A DNA stretch of 43,359 bases from Ruminococcus sp. (GTDB lineage Bacteria; Bacillota; Clostridia; Oscillospirales; Ruminococcaceae), in NCBI RefSeq assembly GCF_016287535.1, contig NZ_JAEFAJ010000028.1:1-43359 (forward strand). The letters are read 5' to 3'. The notes beneath the pieces are model-generated. The model made no database searches. It was not told the DNA's origin and saw only the letters and a program-made list of their open reading frames with translations. The stretch's first letter is position 1. Each line of letters begins with the position of its first letter. The translations under genes were made by a program, and so were the position numbers. Below are positions 32,595 to 41,116 of this stretch, piece by piece.

Positions 32595-33521
32595 TTAGTC
32601 TTCGTAATACGAAAGCTTGTCAGCAGGATAAGGAATGACCTTCCAGCCATCGCCCTTTACCTTTACCACGCAGATAGAACTCTTGTCGTACTTGGCGTCG
32701 CCGTCCTCGTCCTTGCACTTGGTCTTGACCTGTATCTCATAGCCCTTTGTGACTCTTATATCGTCGTCATCAGCCTTGTACTTCGCGCATAGCTTCTCAA
32801 AGAATGTCTCTGCCCTGCCGAGCTCGGAATTCTTGAGCTTTTCCTTATTTGTGATCTTATAGAACTTAGGCAGGCTCTCCTTGTCGTCGAGTTCATCGAT
32901 CATATCCTCTACCATGTCGTTGTAATTGTCTATCATTTTCTCAAGCTTGTCGTCCTTCTTGAGCTCCTTTATCACGCTCTTGGGAAGTGTGAGGGAATAC
33001 ATGGACTTTGCGCCGTGCTTATCATAGGTAGCCTTTACATACTGCTTGACAGCGCTCTTTGCTCCGCCGCCGGAACACAGTGCTATGATAAGTACGAGAA
33101 GAAGCGCGGCAATGATCCCGGCAATTATATATACCGTACCCTTGCTGTTCTTCATGCTGCCGGGGAGCTTTTCCGCAACATCGCCGGCGATATTGTCTGC
33201 CTTCTTTGCAGCTTCTTCAGCCTTTTCCTTGACCTTTTCAGCAGCCTCAGCAGCGTCGCTTCTTGCTTCGTTTACTGCCTTTGCAGCCTTGTCCTTTACA
33301 TTTTCAACAGCCTCAGCAGCGCTGTTCTTTGCGTCCTCTACCTTATCCTGAATGTTTTCAGCAGCATTCTCAGCCTTTTCCTTTATGTCCTCAACAGCGT
33401 TCTCTGTTTTTTCCTTAACTGTTTCTGCAGCCTCCTTGACCTCGCCTGCGCTCTTTGCAGCATCGCAGTCGCAGGAAGCGCCGTCAGGAATGTACTTTCC
33501 GCAGTATTTACAGTATGCCAT
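32595..33521 (-). CDS. Zinc-ribbon, LEA-like coiled-coil membrane protein
   Basis: 308 residues from the ATG at 33521 (GGAGG upstream). Residues 4-19 are a zinc ribbon (Cys4, Cys7, Cys17, Cys19). Residues 23-112 are Ala/Glu/Lys-rich repeats of the LEA/apolipoprotein type (AAENVKDKA-like 11-mers). Residues 129-149 are a membrane segment. The C-terminal domain of about 155 residues has a DUF4878-like ending (CVVKVKGDGWKVI) and resembles the lipoprotein encoded at 34758. The short positively charged N-terminal side keeps the ribbon in the cytoplasm, with the C-terminal domain outside. Role unknown; a membrane stress or scaffold protein is a guess. Confidence 0.75.
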   Translation of the reverse strand: MAYCKYCGKYIPDGASCDCDAAKSAGEVKEAAETVKEKTENAVEDIKEKAENAAENIQDKVEDAKNSAAEAVENVKDKAAKAVNEARSDAAEAAEKVKEKAEEAAKKADNIAGDVAEKLPGSMKNSKGTVYIIAGIIAALLLVLIIALCSGGGAKSAVKQYVKATYDKHGAKSMYSLTLPKSVIKELKKDDKLEKMIDNYNDMVEDMIDELDDKESLPKFYKITNKEKLKNSELGRAETFFEKLCAKYKADDDDIRVTKGYEIQVKTKCKDEDGDAKYDKSSICVVKVKGDGWKVIPYPADKLSYYED

Positions 33522-33559
33522 ATAAAATACCTCCAAAAACAAAAAATATTCTAATAATC

Positions 33560-33589
33560 ATTGTATCATATCCGCACATTTTATGTCAA
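33560..33589 (-). promoter_or_regulatory. Promoter of the zinc-ribbon/LEA-like gene
   Basis: Minus-strand TTGACA (33584-33589), 18 bases, TACAAT (33560-33565). Confidence 0.65.
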
Positions 33590-33682
33590 GCAAAATTACT
33601 TGTTTTTGATAATACCTCCCTGTTTTTTCAGCAGTTTATACAAAAGAGCATATTGCTCCTCAATGCACTTTGAAAAATGCCC

Positions 33683-34168
33683 TTATCCCTGTTTTTTCAA
33701 TTGTCTGCCCGCAGTTATATATGATACTGCAAGCGAAGCCGCAGGGACCGCGGAAGGCGGAAGCATTGCCAGCAGCTTTCCGGCAGACAGAGCCTTTGCG
33801 GAAGTTCCAGGATCTATCAGGTTATAGTATTGCAGAAAAGGTCCGTTGATGAGCTTATGCAAGCCATAGAACTCAAAACCGCCGTTCCCTGCTGAGAAAC
33901 AGAGCAGCAGCCAGCTTATCAGCGGCACAGCAGTCACAGCTGCGGCAGAAAGAGCAAGCGCTTTATTCTTTTCCGCGTTGCTCCTGTTTTTGTTACGTTC
34001 AGCCGCTTTTATGCCATAGTCAGCCATAACGGCAACAAGTATCAGCACCGTGCATACAAGGCATATGAACCTTATAATACTTTTTGCCGATACTGCAAAT
34101 GTCATATTTATGAAAAGGCTGAAGAGCTCCGCAGCGGCATACCTAAAAAACGACGTTCCTGTATTCAT
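33683..34168 (-). CDS. Small membrane protein, unrecognised
   Basis: 161 residues from the ATG at 34168 (GGAGGG upstream). Hydrophobic segments lie at about 15-30, 35-55, 78-98 and 130-150. Between them lies a short basic loop (KAAERNKNRSNAEKNK). No family is recognised. It stands alone between the zinc-ribbon gene and the Fur-family gene. Confidence 0.65.
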   Translation of the reverse strand: MNTGTSFFRYAAAELFSLFINMTFAVSAKSIIRFICLVCTVLILVAVMADYGIKAAERNKNRSNAEKNKALALSAAAVTAVPLISWLLLCFSAGNGGFEFYGLHKLINGPFLQYYNLIDPGTSAKALSAGKLLAMLPPSAVPAASLAVSYITAGRQLKKQG

Positions 34169-34258
34169 ATTCCCTCCATTGAAAAAGCAGACCGCCCTGA
34201 CGGTACTGCGCTGAATAGTGAAAAATATAAAGGGCATAATATCCACGGAGGTGATATC

Positions 34259-34366
34259 ATGCCCGAAAGACCTGAAGATGATGTTAAAATATACATTCCA
34301 AGGGATACCTCGGAAAAAGCTTCTCAGGGTCAGTCCTTGCCCCTGCAGTCGGAGCAGCGTCCGTAG
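34259..34366 (+). CDS. Candidate small protein (35 aa) antisense to the fur 3' end
   Basis: The ATG at 34259 follows a very good ribosome site (ACGGAGGTGATATC). The 35-residue product (MPERPEDDVKIYIPRD...) is acidic at the front. Its last 37 bases overlap, on the other strand, the end of the Fur-type gene. No promoter was found. I do not recognise a family. Confidence 0.4.
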   Translation: MPERPEDDVKIYIPRDTSEKASQGQSLPLQSEQRP

Positions 34367-34746
34367 AAAACAGTCTGCGAATAGTCTATGGAAAAATCAT
34401 GCTCCTCTTCGATATGGCGCGTGATATCCGCAAGGTGTTCGCAGTCAAGATGTATCAGCCTGCCGCAGCCAAGACATTTCAGATGGAAATGGCTGCGGCA
34501 CTGCTCTTCATTTTCGATATACTGATAGCAGGCGCAGGTCTTTCCGTCGAAAGCATACTTGCGGACAAGCCCCTGTTCAACAAGTCTGTCGAGCTGTCTG
34601 TAGATAGTTGCAACTCCCACAGAAGAGCCCTCAGCTGAGAGATAGGCGCTTATTTCCTGCACATTGGTATGCTTTTCCTTGTTTTTCATCAGATATTCCA
34701 GCAGTTTTTCCTTCTGCTTCGTATTATATCCTGAATCCCTTTTCAT
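34330..34746 (-). CDS. Fur-family metal-responsive regulator
   Basis: 138 residues. The N-terminal winged helix (NTKQKEKLLEYLMKNKEKHTNVQEISAYL) and the C-terminal dimerisation domain fit Fur/Zur/PerR. The structural zinc site is Cys91/Cys94 and Cys131/Cys134. The regulatory site region has the HFH (86-88) and HIEEEH (111-116) groups. I cannot decide between Fur, Zur and PerR. It starts 12 bases after the lipoprotein stop, so the two share a transcript from the promoter at 35349. Confidence 0.92.
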   Translation of the reverse strand: MKRDSGYNTKQKEKLLEYLMKNKEKHTNVQEISAYLSAEGSSVGVATIYRQLDRLVEQGLVRKYAFDGKTCACYQYIENEEQCRSHFHLKCLGCGRLIHLDCEHLADITRHIEEEHDFSIDYSQTVFYGRCSDCRGKD

Positions 34747-34757
34747 CTTTTCCTCCG

Positions 34758-35312
34758 TCAGCCGGTTATGACCTTCCAGCCTTCATCGTTGAGCTTTATC
34801 ACCAGAACAGTATCTGTTCCGGCTTTTTCACCGTTGTTAAGATACGAGTAATTGACCTCATATCCCTCTTTTACATCGAACTGATCCTCAGTTATCTCCT
34901 CCACAAAAGGCGCACACATATTTTTAAGATAGCTCTTTACCGCAGTTATCTGCGTCTCGTTTATATCATGAGAATCTGTTATCTTATCAAATGTCAGCTT
35001 ATCACTGTTCTCTCCGAACTGGCTTTCCTGTCCGATATTGAATTGTGTTATAAGCTTGTCATAGTCTCCCGACTCTTTCATCGCGTTGATAGCTTCATCA
35101 GGGTACATATACTCATAGAACACCTCGCCGCCTCCGAGAGAATAGGTGGCATTGAAGCACTCCTTCAGAGCTTCCTCATAGGATTCACCGTTCTGCATCT
35201 GCACCTTTGCATTGCTGTAAGACGGCTTATAAGGCTTGTTCTTGTGCTCACAGCCTGCAAAAGTGCAGAATACCGCCGTACAAATCACAAGAAGCATTGC
35301 TTTTGTTTTCAT
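34758..35312 (-). CDS. Lipoprotein with DUF4878-like domain
   Basis: 184 residues. The signal peptide ends in the lipobox TFAGC (Cys21). The mature part begins KNKPYKPSYSNAK and ends with VIKLNDEGWKVITG, the same end pattern as the zinc-ribbon protein's outer domain at 32595; EEALKECFNATY matches its AVKQYVKATY. These two are likely paralogous outer domains. Its function is unknown. It leads the fur-type gene in an operon. Confidence 0.75.
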   Translation of the reverse strand: MKTKAMLLVICTAVFCTFAGCEHKNKPYKPSYSNAKVQMQNGESYEEALKECFNATYSLGGGEVFYEYMYPDEAINAMKESGDYDKLITQFNIGQESQFGENSDKLTFDKITDSHDINETQITAVKSYLKNMCAPFVEEITEDQFDVKEGYEVNYSYLNNGEKAGTDTVLVIKLNDEGWKVITG

Positions 35313-35348
35313 ATTATTTCCTCCGTTTGTCTGTCCTTTTTTATTCCG

Positions 35349-35377
35349 ATTATATCACTATTTATCACTGTTGTCAA
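35349..35377 (-). promoter_or_regulatory. Promoter of the lipoprotein/fur operon
   Basis: Minus-strand TTGACA (35372-35377), 17 bases, TATAAT (35349-35354), a perfect consensus. Confidence 0.85.
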
Positions 35378-35393
35378 TGCAGGTCAGAACAAA

Positions 35394-35412
35394 GCCGCAC
35401 TCTCAGTGCGGC
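35394..35412 (-). terminator. Terminator of the DUF2225-like gene
   Basis: GCCGCACT and AGTGCGGC around CTC; the T run on the minus strand is short (TTTG), so it is a weak call. Confidence 0.5.
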
Positions 35413-35420
35413 GCAAAATG

Positions 35421-36062
35421 TTATTTCACTGATACTCCCGGAGCTTCGTCTGCCTTATGACAGCTGCTGTCCTTTTTTCCCGCAAGCTCCGCCTCATAAG
35501 CCGCAATAGCCGTCATGAGACCGGAACCCATGAATCTTTTTCCGTATTCGCTGACAACACGTTCAAAGCTTCCGCTCCTGCGCATTATATCGGCAAGGAG
35601 CAGCAGGATATCCGGCTTTTCCGAGAAATAAGCCCTGTGGCTGTCGAATATCTTTACCGCAGCCCTGCGGCACTCCACAGCCTTTTCGTCATTTTCCTCA
35701 TCGTCATATGCCCATGCGGCATACAGGCAGGCTTTGAGAGCTTCATCATACACCTTGTTCTTTTCGCATACAAGGGACATTTTCATAAAGCTTCCAGAAA
35801 GGCTGTCATCGTACTTATTATAACTGCCGCTCTGAAGGTATTCCTTCGTGAACAGAACAGGTATCTCTATTGAAGCGTTGCAGTAGCCGCAGTGAGGGCA
35901 CTTGCTCACCCAGTATTTTATATAGGAGCGGTGCGGCTCGCCGGGGCGCATATCAAGATCAGGAACGCTCCTGTCCGGTTCACACTCCAATATAACGGTC
36001 TGTGAGGACTTTTCTCCGCAGACCGCGCAGACAAGCTCCTGCTCCTCTGTTTTTATACTCAT
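35421..36062 (-). CDS. DUF2225-like zinc-binding protein
   Basis: 213 residues. Two CxxC pairs (CAVC near 12-15 and CPHC near 55-58) suggest a zinc site, as in DUF2225 proteins; the rest is helical, with TPR-like spacing (LKACLYAAWAYDDEENDEKAVECRRAAVKIF). There is no signal peptide. The gene starts 10 bases after the tex stop, so it belongs to the hydrolase-tex transcript. The role of the family is unknown. Confidence 0.75.
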   Translation of the reverse strand: MSIKTEEQELVCAVCGEKSSQTVILECEPDRSVPDLDMRPGEPHRSYIKYWVSKCPHCGYCNASIEIPVLFTKEYLQSGSYNKYDDSLSGSFMKMSLVCEKNKVYDEALKACLYAAWAYDDEENDEKAVECRRAAVKIFDSHRAYFSEKPDILLLLADIMRRSGSFERVVSEYGKRFMGSGLMTAIAAYEAELAGKKDSSCHKADEAPGVSVK

Positions 36063-36072
36063 TTTCCGCTCC

Positions 36073-38352
36073 TTACTTCTGCTTTATACGGAAGCTGCTG
36101 TTATGGAGCTTTGAAGCGTCAAAGCCCTTGGGCTGACGATCCTCGCGCTTTCTGTTATTGTCATGTCTGCGTCCTGACTTCTGCTGCTTCTTCTCTTCTT
36201 CGTCGTTAAGGCGCATTGTAAGGGATATACGGTTCCTCTTGAGGTCAACGTCAAGTACCCTTACCTTTACTACCTCTCCCACCTTTACGGCTTCGAGAGG
36301 GTGCTTGATATACTTGCTGCATATCTGGGAGATATGAACAAGACCGTCCTCATGTACTCCGATATCTACAAAGCAGCCGAAATCGATAATATTGCGGACT
36401 GTTCCCACAAGCTCCATGCCGGGCTTGAGATCCTTTATCTCCATGACGTCACCGCTTCTGAGAAGAGGCGCGGGAAGCTCGTCACGAAGGTCGCGTCCCG
36501 GCTTTTTGAGCTCTCCGATGATGTCTGTGAGAGTGGGAACGCCTATTCCGAGGGACTTGCTTATATTGTCAATGCCGATGCTGTCGGCTTTTTCGTTTAT
36601 GCCTGTTGCTCCGCCGCCTGCGATGTCAGCCAGTGTGAATCCGCACTCGCTGAGAAGTGATGAAGCCGCCTCGTAGCTTTCGGGGTGAACAGCAGTATTG
36701 TCAAGGGGATTCTTGCCGTCACGGACTCTCAGGAAGCCTGCGCACTGCTCGAATGCCTTCTTGCCCAGCTTAGGGACTTTGAGCAGTTCCTTGCGGTCTG
36801 TGAATCTGCCGTTCTCCTCACGGTAGGCAACGATATTCTTTGCCACGGAGGCATTGATGCCCGCGATATATGAAAGCAGTGAATGTGAAGCTGTATTGAG
36901 GTCAACTCCTACAGAGTTAACACAGTCCTCGACTACTCCGCCGAGAGCCTCGCTCATTCTTGCCTGGGGCATATCATGCTGATACTGTCCCACGCCTATA
37001 GCCTTGGGGTCTATTTTAACAAGCTCCGCAAGTGGATCCTGCAGACGGCGGGCTATAGATATAGCTCCTCTGATGGATACGTCATACTCCGGGAACTCCT
37101 CCGCAGCGACCTTTGAAGCTGAGTATACTGAAGCTCCTGCCTCGCTTACTACCATGTAACTTACGTCCTGAGGCACTTCCTTTACTATCTCTGCCGCAAA
37201 GCTCTCTGTTTCGCGTGAAGCTGTGCCGTTTCCGATAGATATCACGTTTACGTTGTATTTCTGTATGAATTCCTTGACCTTTTTCTTTGCAGCCTCAACT
37301 GCTCCGGCAGAGCCTACGGGGTAGATTATAGCAGTATCGAGTACCTTGCCTGTGCCGTCGATTACTGCCGTCTTGCAGCCGTGTGCGTATCCGGGGTCAA
37401 GACCGAGGATAATGCTGCTCTTTAGCGGCGGCTGAAGAAGCATCTGACGGAGATTCGCAGCAAATACCTTTATGGACTCCTCTGCTGCCTTTGCGCTCAT
37501 CTCGGAGCGTATCTCACGCTCGATAGACGGGAATATAAGTCTCTTGTAGCTGTCTGCCGCAGCTGCTCTCACAAGCTCTCCGCAGGCATTGTTAGCCTTG
37601 ATGTACTTGCCGAAGATAACGTCAGTGGCAAGAGTTTCGTCAAGAGTAACGGATACCTTCAGGAAGTTCTCCTTCTCGCCTCTGTCAAGGGCAAGAACTC
37701 TGTGGTTCGCCACCTTCGGGATTGCCTCGGAGTATTCGTAGTAGTTCATATATACGCTATCTGCTTCGGGGTCCGCAGCCTTTGATACCAGTTCTCCCTT
37801 TTCGCCTGCAAGGGCACGGAGCTTCTTTCTGATATCAGCGTCGTCGGAGATATCCTCGGCAATGATATCCATTGCGCCCTGCAAAGCGGTCTGAGCGTCG
37901 GTTATCTTCTTTTCCTCGTCGATGAAAGCCTCTGCTTCCTTTTCAGGCTCTGTGGAGTTATCCTGCTCCATTATCATAACAGCAAGCGGCTCAAGACCGT
38001 TCTCACGGGCGATACTCGCACGTGTACGGCGCTTGGGCTTGAAGGGACGGTAGATATCCTCGACCTCCACCAGTGTAACGGCAGCGCTTATAGCCGCTTC
38101 TATCTCCGGGGTCATCTTCTCCTGCTCGGTGATAGCGGCAGTTACCTCCTCCTTGCGCTTTTCAAGGTTGCGGAGATACATGAGCCTGTCATAGAGTTCA
38201 CGGAGTATCTGATCATCAAGTGAGCCTGTCAGCTCCTTACGGTAACGGGCTATGAACGGGATAGTCTTATCGTCGTCGATAAGGGCAACGGTATTGTCTA
38301 CCTGTTCCTGTCTGAGTCCGAATTCCCTGGCAAGTGTTTTATTGATATCCAT
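36073..38352 (-). CDS. tex: Tex-family RNA-binding transcription accessory protein
   Basis: 759 residues from the ATG at 38352 (AAAGGAAT upstream); a longer frame lacks a site. The domains follow the Tex order: N-terminal helical region, the YqgF-like nuclease-like fold (LGLDPGYAHGCKTAVID), helix-hairpin-helix segments (NGRFTDRKELLKVPKLGKKAFEQCAGFLRV) and a C-terminal S1 domain (VGTVRNIIDFGCFVDIGVHEDGLVHIS). Tex interacts with RNA polymerase and RNA; it is a general housekeeping gene. The C-terminal tail (QQKSGRRHDNNRKREDR) is basic and likely RNA-binding. It follows the hydrolase gene by 47 bases. Confidence 0.96.
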   Translation of the reverse strand: MDINKTLAREFGLRQEQVDNTVALIDDDKTIPFIARYRKELTGSLDDQILRELYDRLMYLRNLEKRKEEVTAAITEQEKMTPEIEAAISAAVTLVEVEDIYRPFKPKRRTRASIARENGLEPLAVMIMEQDNSTEPEKEAEAFIDEEKKITDAQTALQGAMDIIAEDISDDADIRKKLRALAGEKGELVSKAADPEADSVYMNYYEYSEAIPKVANHRVLALDRGEKENFLKVSVTLDETLATDVIFGKYIKANNACGELVRAAAADSYKRLIFPSIEREIRSEMSAKAAEESIKVFAANLRQMLLQPPLKSSIILGLDPGYAHGCKTAVIDGTGKVLDTAIIYPVGSAGAVEAAKKKVKEFIQKYNVNVISIGNGTASRETESFAAEIVKEVPQDVSYMVVSEAGASVYSASKVAAEEFPEYDVSIRGAISIARRLQDPLAELVKIDPKAIGVGQYQHDMPQARMSEALGGVVEDCVNSVGVDLNTASHSLLSYIAGINASVAKNIVAYREENGRFTDRKELLKVPKLGKKAFEQCAGFLRVRDGKNPLDNTAVHPESYEAASSLLSECGFTLADIAGGGATGINEKADSIGIDNISKSLGIGVPTLTDIIGELKKPGRDLRDELPAPLLRSGDVMEIKDLKPGMELVGTVRNIIDFGCFVDIGVHEDGLVHISQICSKYIKHPLEAVKVGEVVKVRVLDVDLKRNRISLTMRLNDEEEKKQQKSGRRHDNNRKREDRQPKGFDASKLHNSSFRIKQK

Positions 38353-38399
38353 AATTATTCCTTTCATCGCGGGCAGCTGCCGCACTCTGTTATTCTGTA

Positions 38400-39404
38400 T
38401 TATTCCTGTACTGCTTCCTCAGGCTGAGTTTCCGCGGGAGGCTCTGCGGCAGCAGCTGCCGAATGCTTGTCATTCCAGCGGTCAAGCCATGAAAACAGCG
38501 TCTTGGCTATATCTTTATATACGTTTATACTGTTCTTTTCCATGAGCACATCATGGCGCATACCGTCAAAAAGCCTGTGGGATATGCTCTCGTAGCCCAT
38601 TTTCTCCAGCCGGTTCACCGAGCGCATGAACTTCTTCTCCGAGATCATCGCCGGGTCCTCCTTGCCGGATATAAAGCGTATCGGCAGCGTGGTATTTGTA
38701 ACCTTCCAGCCCCTTGACGAGCAGGACTGCTTCACCAGCCATATCAGCTCCTCATAGCAGTTCAGGGTAGGCTTGAAATTGCACAGCGGATCTTCATTGA
38801 ACGCCAGTACCGCGTCCGCGTCGCTGCATCTCCATGAATTTATGGGATCTTCAAAAAACTGTCCGAAGCCGTCGTCTACGGCGTTGAATATCTTCTCGCT
38901 CCTGAAACGGCTTCCCGGTCTCTTGGCAGAAACGGAACTGATAGTCCTTGCCACCGGCGAGAATGAGCTGTGGCAGACAGTTCCGAGAAGAACTATACCG
39001 TCGAGGTCGCTGTCATGCTCCTTCAGGAAGCACCTTGCTCCTGCGGCACCCATACCGATCGCTATCATAAATACGGGAACTCCCGGATAGGCTTCCCTTA
39101 TTCTCTTGTTGAACTGGGCGATATCGCTTATAAATCCCTCGCCGCCGTTTCTGAACATGAATCCGAGGTCGTCAGCCTCAACGATACTTTTTCCGTGGCC
39201 GCGGTTATCGTGTATGACCGTAATGAATCCCTGTTCGGCAAGATAGTCCATAAACGGATAATATCGTTCCTTGTGTTCGTTCATGCCATGAACGATCTGC
39301 ACAATGCCATTCACCTCACCGGACGGCACTGCAAGAACAGCCGAGATCACAAGCTCATCAAAATCTGAGATGAACTCAAATTCTTTCAGATCAGCATTCA
39401 GCAT
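38400..39404 (-). CDS. Alpha/beta hydrolase, nucleophile serine replaced (monoacylglycerol-lipase type)
   Basis: 334 residues. Oxyanion-side motif IVHGMNEHKERYYPF (37-51), the acid D250 in SGKEDPA and H284 in GMRHD match the serine hydrolase family of lysophospholipases and monoacylglycerol lipases. The nucleophile elbow, normally GHSMG, reads A115-I-G117-M-G, so the serine is glycine. The codon is GGT, and the flanking sequence (PGVPVFMIAIGMGAAGARCFLKE) aligns without gaps, so it is not a frameshift artefact. Either it has no esterase activity or it uses another residue. The Ala/Pro/Glu-rich tail (AAAAEPPAETQPEEA) is disordered. It heads a transcript with tex. Confidence 0.85.
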   Translation of the reverse strand: MLNADLKEFEFISDFDELVISAVLAVPSGEVNGIVQIVHGMNEHKERYYPFMDYLAEQGFITVIHDNRGHGKSIVEADDLGFMFRNGGEGFISDIAQFNKRIREAYPGVPVFMIAIGMGAAGARCFLKEHDSDLDGIVLLGTVCHSSFSPVARTISSVSAKRPGSRFRSEKIFNAVDDGFGQFFEDPINSWRCSDADAVLAFNEDPLCNFKPTLNCYEELIWLVKQSCSSRGWKVTNTTLPIRFISGKEDPAMISEKKFMRSVNRLEKMGYESISHRLFDGMRHDVLMEKNSINVYKDIAKTLFSWLDRWNDKHSAAAAAEPPAETQPEEAVQE

Positions 39405-39450
39405 AAAGTTCCTCCTGTCAAAAGCGGAAAATCAAGTTGTTACAAATGTT

Positions 39451-39479
39451 ATTATATCACAGAGCGCCTGAAAATGCAA
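39451..39479 (-). promoter_or_regulatory. Promoter of the hydrolase-tex operon
   Basis: Minus-strand TTGCAT (39474-39479), 17 bases, TATAAT (39451-39456). Confidence 0.75.
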
Positions 39480-39490
39480 CCATGCCGCTC

Positions 39491-40258
39491 TCAGCGTCCG
39501 GCGCATAATCCTTTAAGTTCACGGCTCAGCGTACCGGGCACTCCTCTTGCGCCGCGGACAGCTGTCACGCCAAGCTCCTTCATTCTTGAAAGGGGCATAT
39601 CCTCAGCGCTGAATCGGTGCGTCAGCTTCAGTCTTGCCGCCTTTCTTATATGATAGCTCCCGTTGTCGTACTTATACGGGATATTTACTTCTTCAGCGAT
39701 ACACCTGTACATCACCGCGGATACCGGTGAAGCCATGTATATATAGACCGTATCTCCCGCGATGAAGTTTGCGGTCTGCTTCCATAGTATTGAACCGTCA
39801 CGGCGGAAGTCCTGCTCAACGTCATACATTGCAGGCGCCGCAGGTATCAGCCATTCCTTTGTCTCCGTGCGCAGCTTTTTTTCTCCTGAGCTTTTTGAGG
39901 CAAGCTCGTGGCTCATTTCCAGCAGAGCCTTTATCTGCTCCATATCCACACTGCCGTCAAGGAGTACGGATATCCAGCTCTCCTTGTTCATATGATAAGC
40001 CGGGAATATCCCTTTCATGCCACAGAGGGATCCGGTCATCAGAGGACTGCACTTGACATTCACGATATCGACCTTTCCCAGCTCTGGGTGTCCGAGCTTG
40101 GAGCCATCAACGTCCATGACTATGGCATACCATTTATCATTATTGCTGCATCTCAGCACCGCACAGTCCGGCGTCCTTTTCCACAGGTACTCCGGTCTTG
40201 TGCCGAAGCGTCCGGCAGCCAGCTCAAAGAGCCTGTCTCTCATTTTCTTCTCCGCCAT
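39491..40258 (-). CDS. MmcQ/YjbR-like protein with C-terminal extension
   Basis: 255 residues. Residues 1-115 match the MmcQ/YjbR (DUF419) fold, including the pattern W-KRTPDCAVLRCSNNDKWYAI and the GIFPAYHMNKESWISVLLDGSV stretch. Residues 130-255 form an added domain (EWLIPAAPAMYDVEQDFRRDGSILWKQTANFIAGDTVYIYMASP) that looks like an EVE/PUA-type fold. This fusion is seen in Clostridia. The role is unknown; nucleic-acid binding is likely. It starts three bases after the exonuclease gene's stop. Confidence 0.8.
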   Translation of the reverse strand: MAEKKMRDRLFELAAGRFGTRPEYLWKRTPDCAVLRCSNNDKWYAIVMDVDGSKLGHPELGKVDIVNVKCSPLMTGSLCGMKGIFPAYHMNKESWISVLLDGSVDMEQIKALLEMSHELASKSSGEKKLRTETKEWLIPAAPAMYDVEQDFRRDGSILWKQTANFIAGDTVYIYMASPVSAVMYRCIAEEVNIPYKYDNGSYHIRKAARLKLTHRFSAEDMPLSRMKELGVTAVRGARGVPGTLSRELKGLCAGR

Positions 40259-40261
40259 TAT

Positions 40262-40828
40262 TCACTCCAGGTCCTGCCTGCGCATCTCGTCCCGCAGGCA
40301 CAGGTAACAGGCGTTGCATATCTCGCAGTCCTTTTCCGCACGGTGAGCGCCTGTTACGGATATACCGTAATGATCCGCCACAGTAGTCTGTCTGCGATCC
40401 GGAAGAAGCGGCAGCACCTTCCGCGCAAAGCGAAGAACGTCCACAAAATCATTTTCAAGCAGTATACCGTGACAGCGCAGCAGATTATCGTATAGAAAAT
40501 TTATATCGAAATTGACATTGTAGCCCATAAGGATATCATTTCCGGCAAACTCATAAAAATCCATTATTGCTCCGGAAATACAGGGAGCGTCGCTCACCAT
40601 TCCGTCGTCTATGCCCGTAAGCTCGGTAATGAACGGGCTTATACGGTGTTCAGGCTTAATAAGGGTGGTAAACACCGCGTCCTTCCTGCCGCCGCGGTAA
40701 CGGACAGCAGCTATCTCGATTATTTCGTTCTCTGCCGGATCAAGCCCGGTAGTTTCTATATCAACTACACAGTAATCCTCCGGGAAAGCGATCCTGCTCT
40801 TTCCCTTTCTGCGTTTAATACTGCTCAC
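40262..40828 (-). CDS. DnaQ-like 3'-5' exonuclease (DEDDh)
   Basis: 188 residues from a GTG start at 40828, chosen because AAGGAG lies 9-14 bases upstream; an ATG 99 bases further out has no site. DEDDh motifs are present: DIETTGLDP (Exo I), NVNFDINFLYDN (Exo II) and HRAEKDCEIC (Exo III). It is the size of a stand-alone DNA polymerase III epsilon-type or RNase T-like exonuclease. It shares a transcript with the MmcQ/YjbR-like gene. Confidence 0.9.
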   Translation of the reverse strand: MSSIKRRKGKSRIAFPEDYCVVDIETTGLDPAENEIIEIAAVRYRGGRKDAVFTTLIKPEHRISPFITELTGIDDGMVSDAPCISGAIMDFYEFAGNDILMGYNVNFDINFLYDNLLRCHGILLENDFVDVLRFARKVLPLLPDRRQTTVADHYGISVTGAHRAEKDCEICNACYLCLRDEMRRQDLE

Positions 40829-40898
40829 GCAAATTCTCCTTCCGACAGAATTGTAAGCAGACCTCATAAATATCTGCCCGTGAAAACCATACTTATTT

Positions 40899-40927
40899 AT
40901 TATAATATACATGACGATAATTGTCAA
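40899..40927 (-). promoter_or_regulatory. Promoter of the exonuclease operon
   Basis: Minus-strand TTGACA (40922-40927), 17 bases, TATAAT (40899-40904), a perfect consensus. Confidence 0.85.
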
Positions 40928-41022
40928 ATCAGCAGAGGGAAAAAGTCATCATATTTTCTTATATTTATTAACCTATATCTTTAGTTAAATAAATATAATT
41001 TGTAGATTTTCTACGAAAACTA

Positions 41023-41051
41023 TTGATTTTTATTCAAAAGTGTTGTATTAT
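41023..41051 (+). promoter_or_regulatory. Promoter of the dockerin-repeat gene
   Basis: TTGATT (41023-41028), 17 bases, TATTAT (41046-41051). Confidence 0.6.
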
Positions 41052-41116
41052 ATAAGTATAAGATAATCCGTCCACTTATAACCGATTTTTATAAAAGTAT
41101 GAAAGGGGTACCCGCC

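Noticed and set aside
33015..33554. A plus-strand 179-codon frame rich in Leu, Cys and Ser
   Set aside because: It is the mirror of the Ala/Glu/Lys repeats of the minus-strand gene and has no ribosome site.
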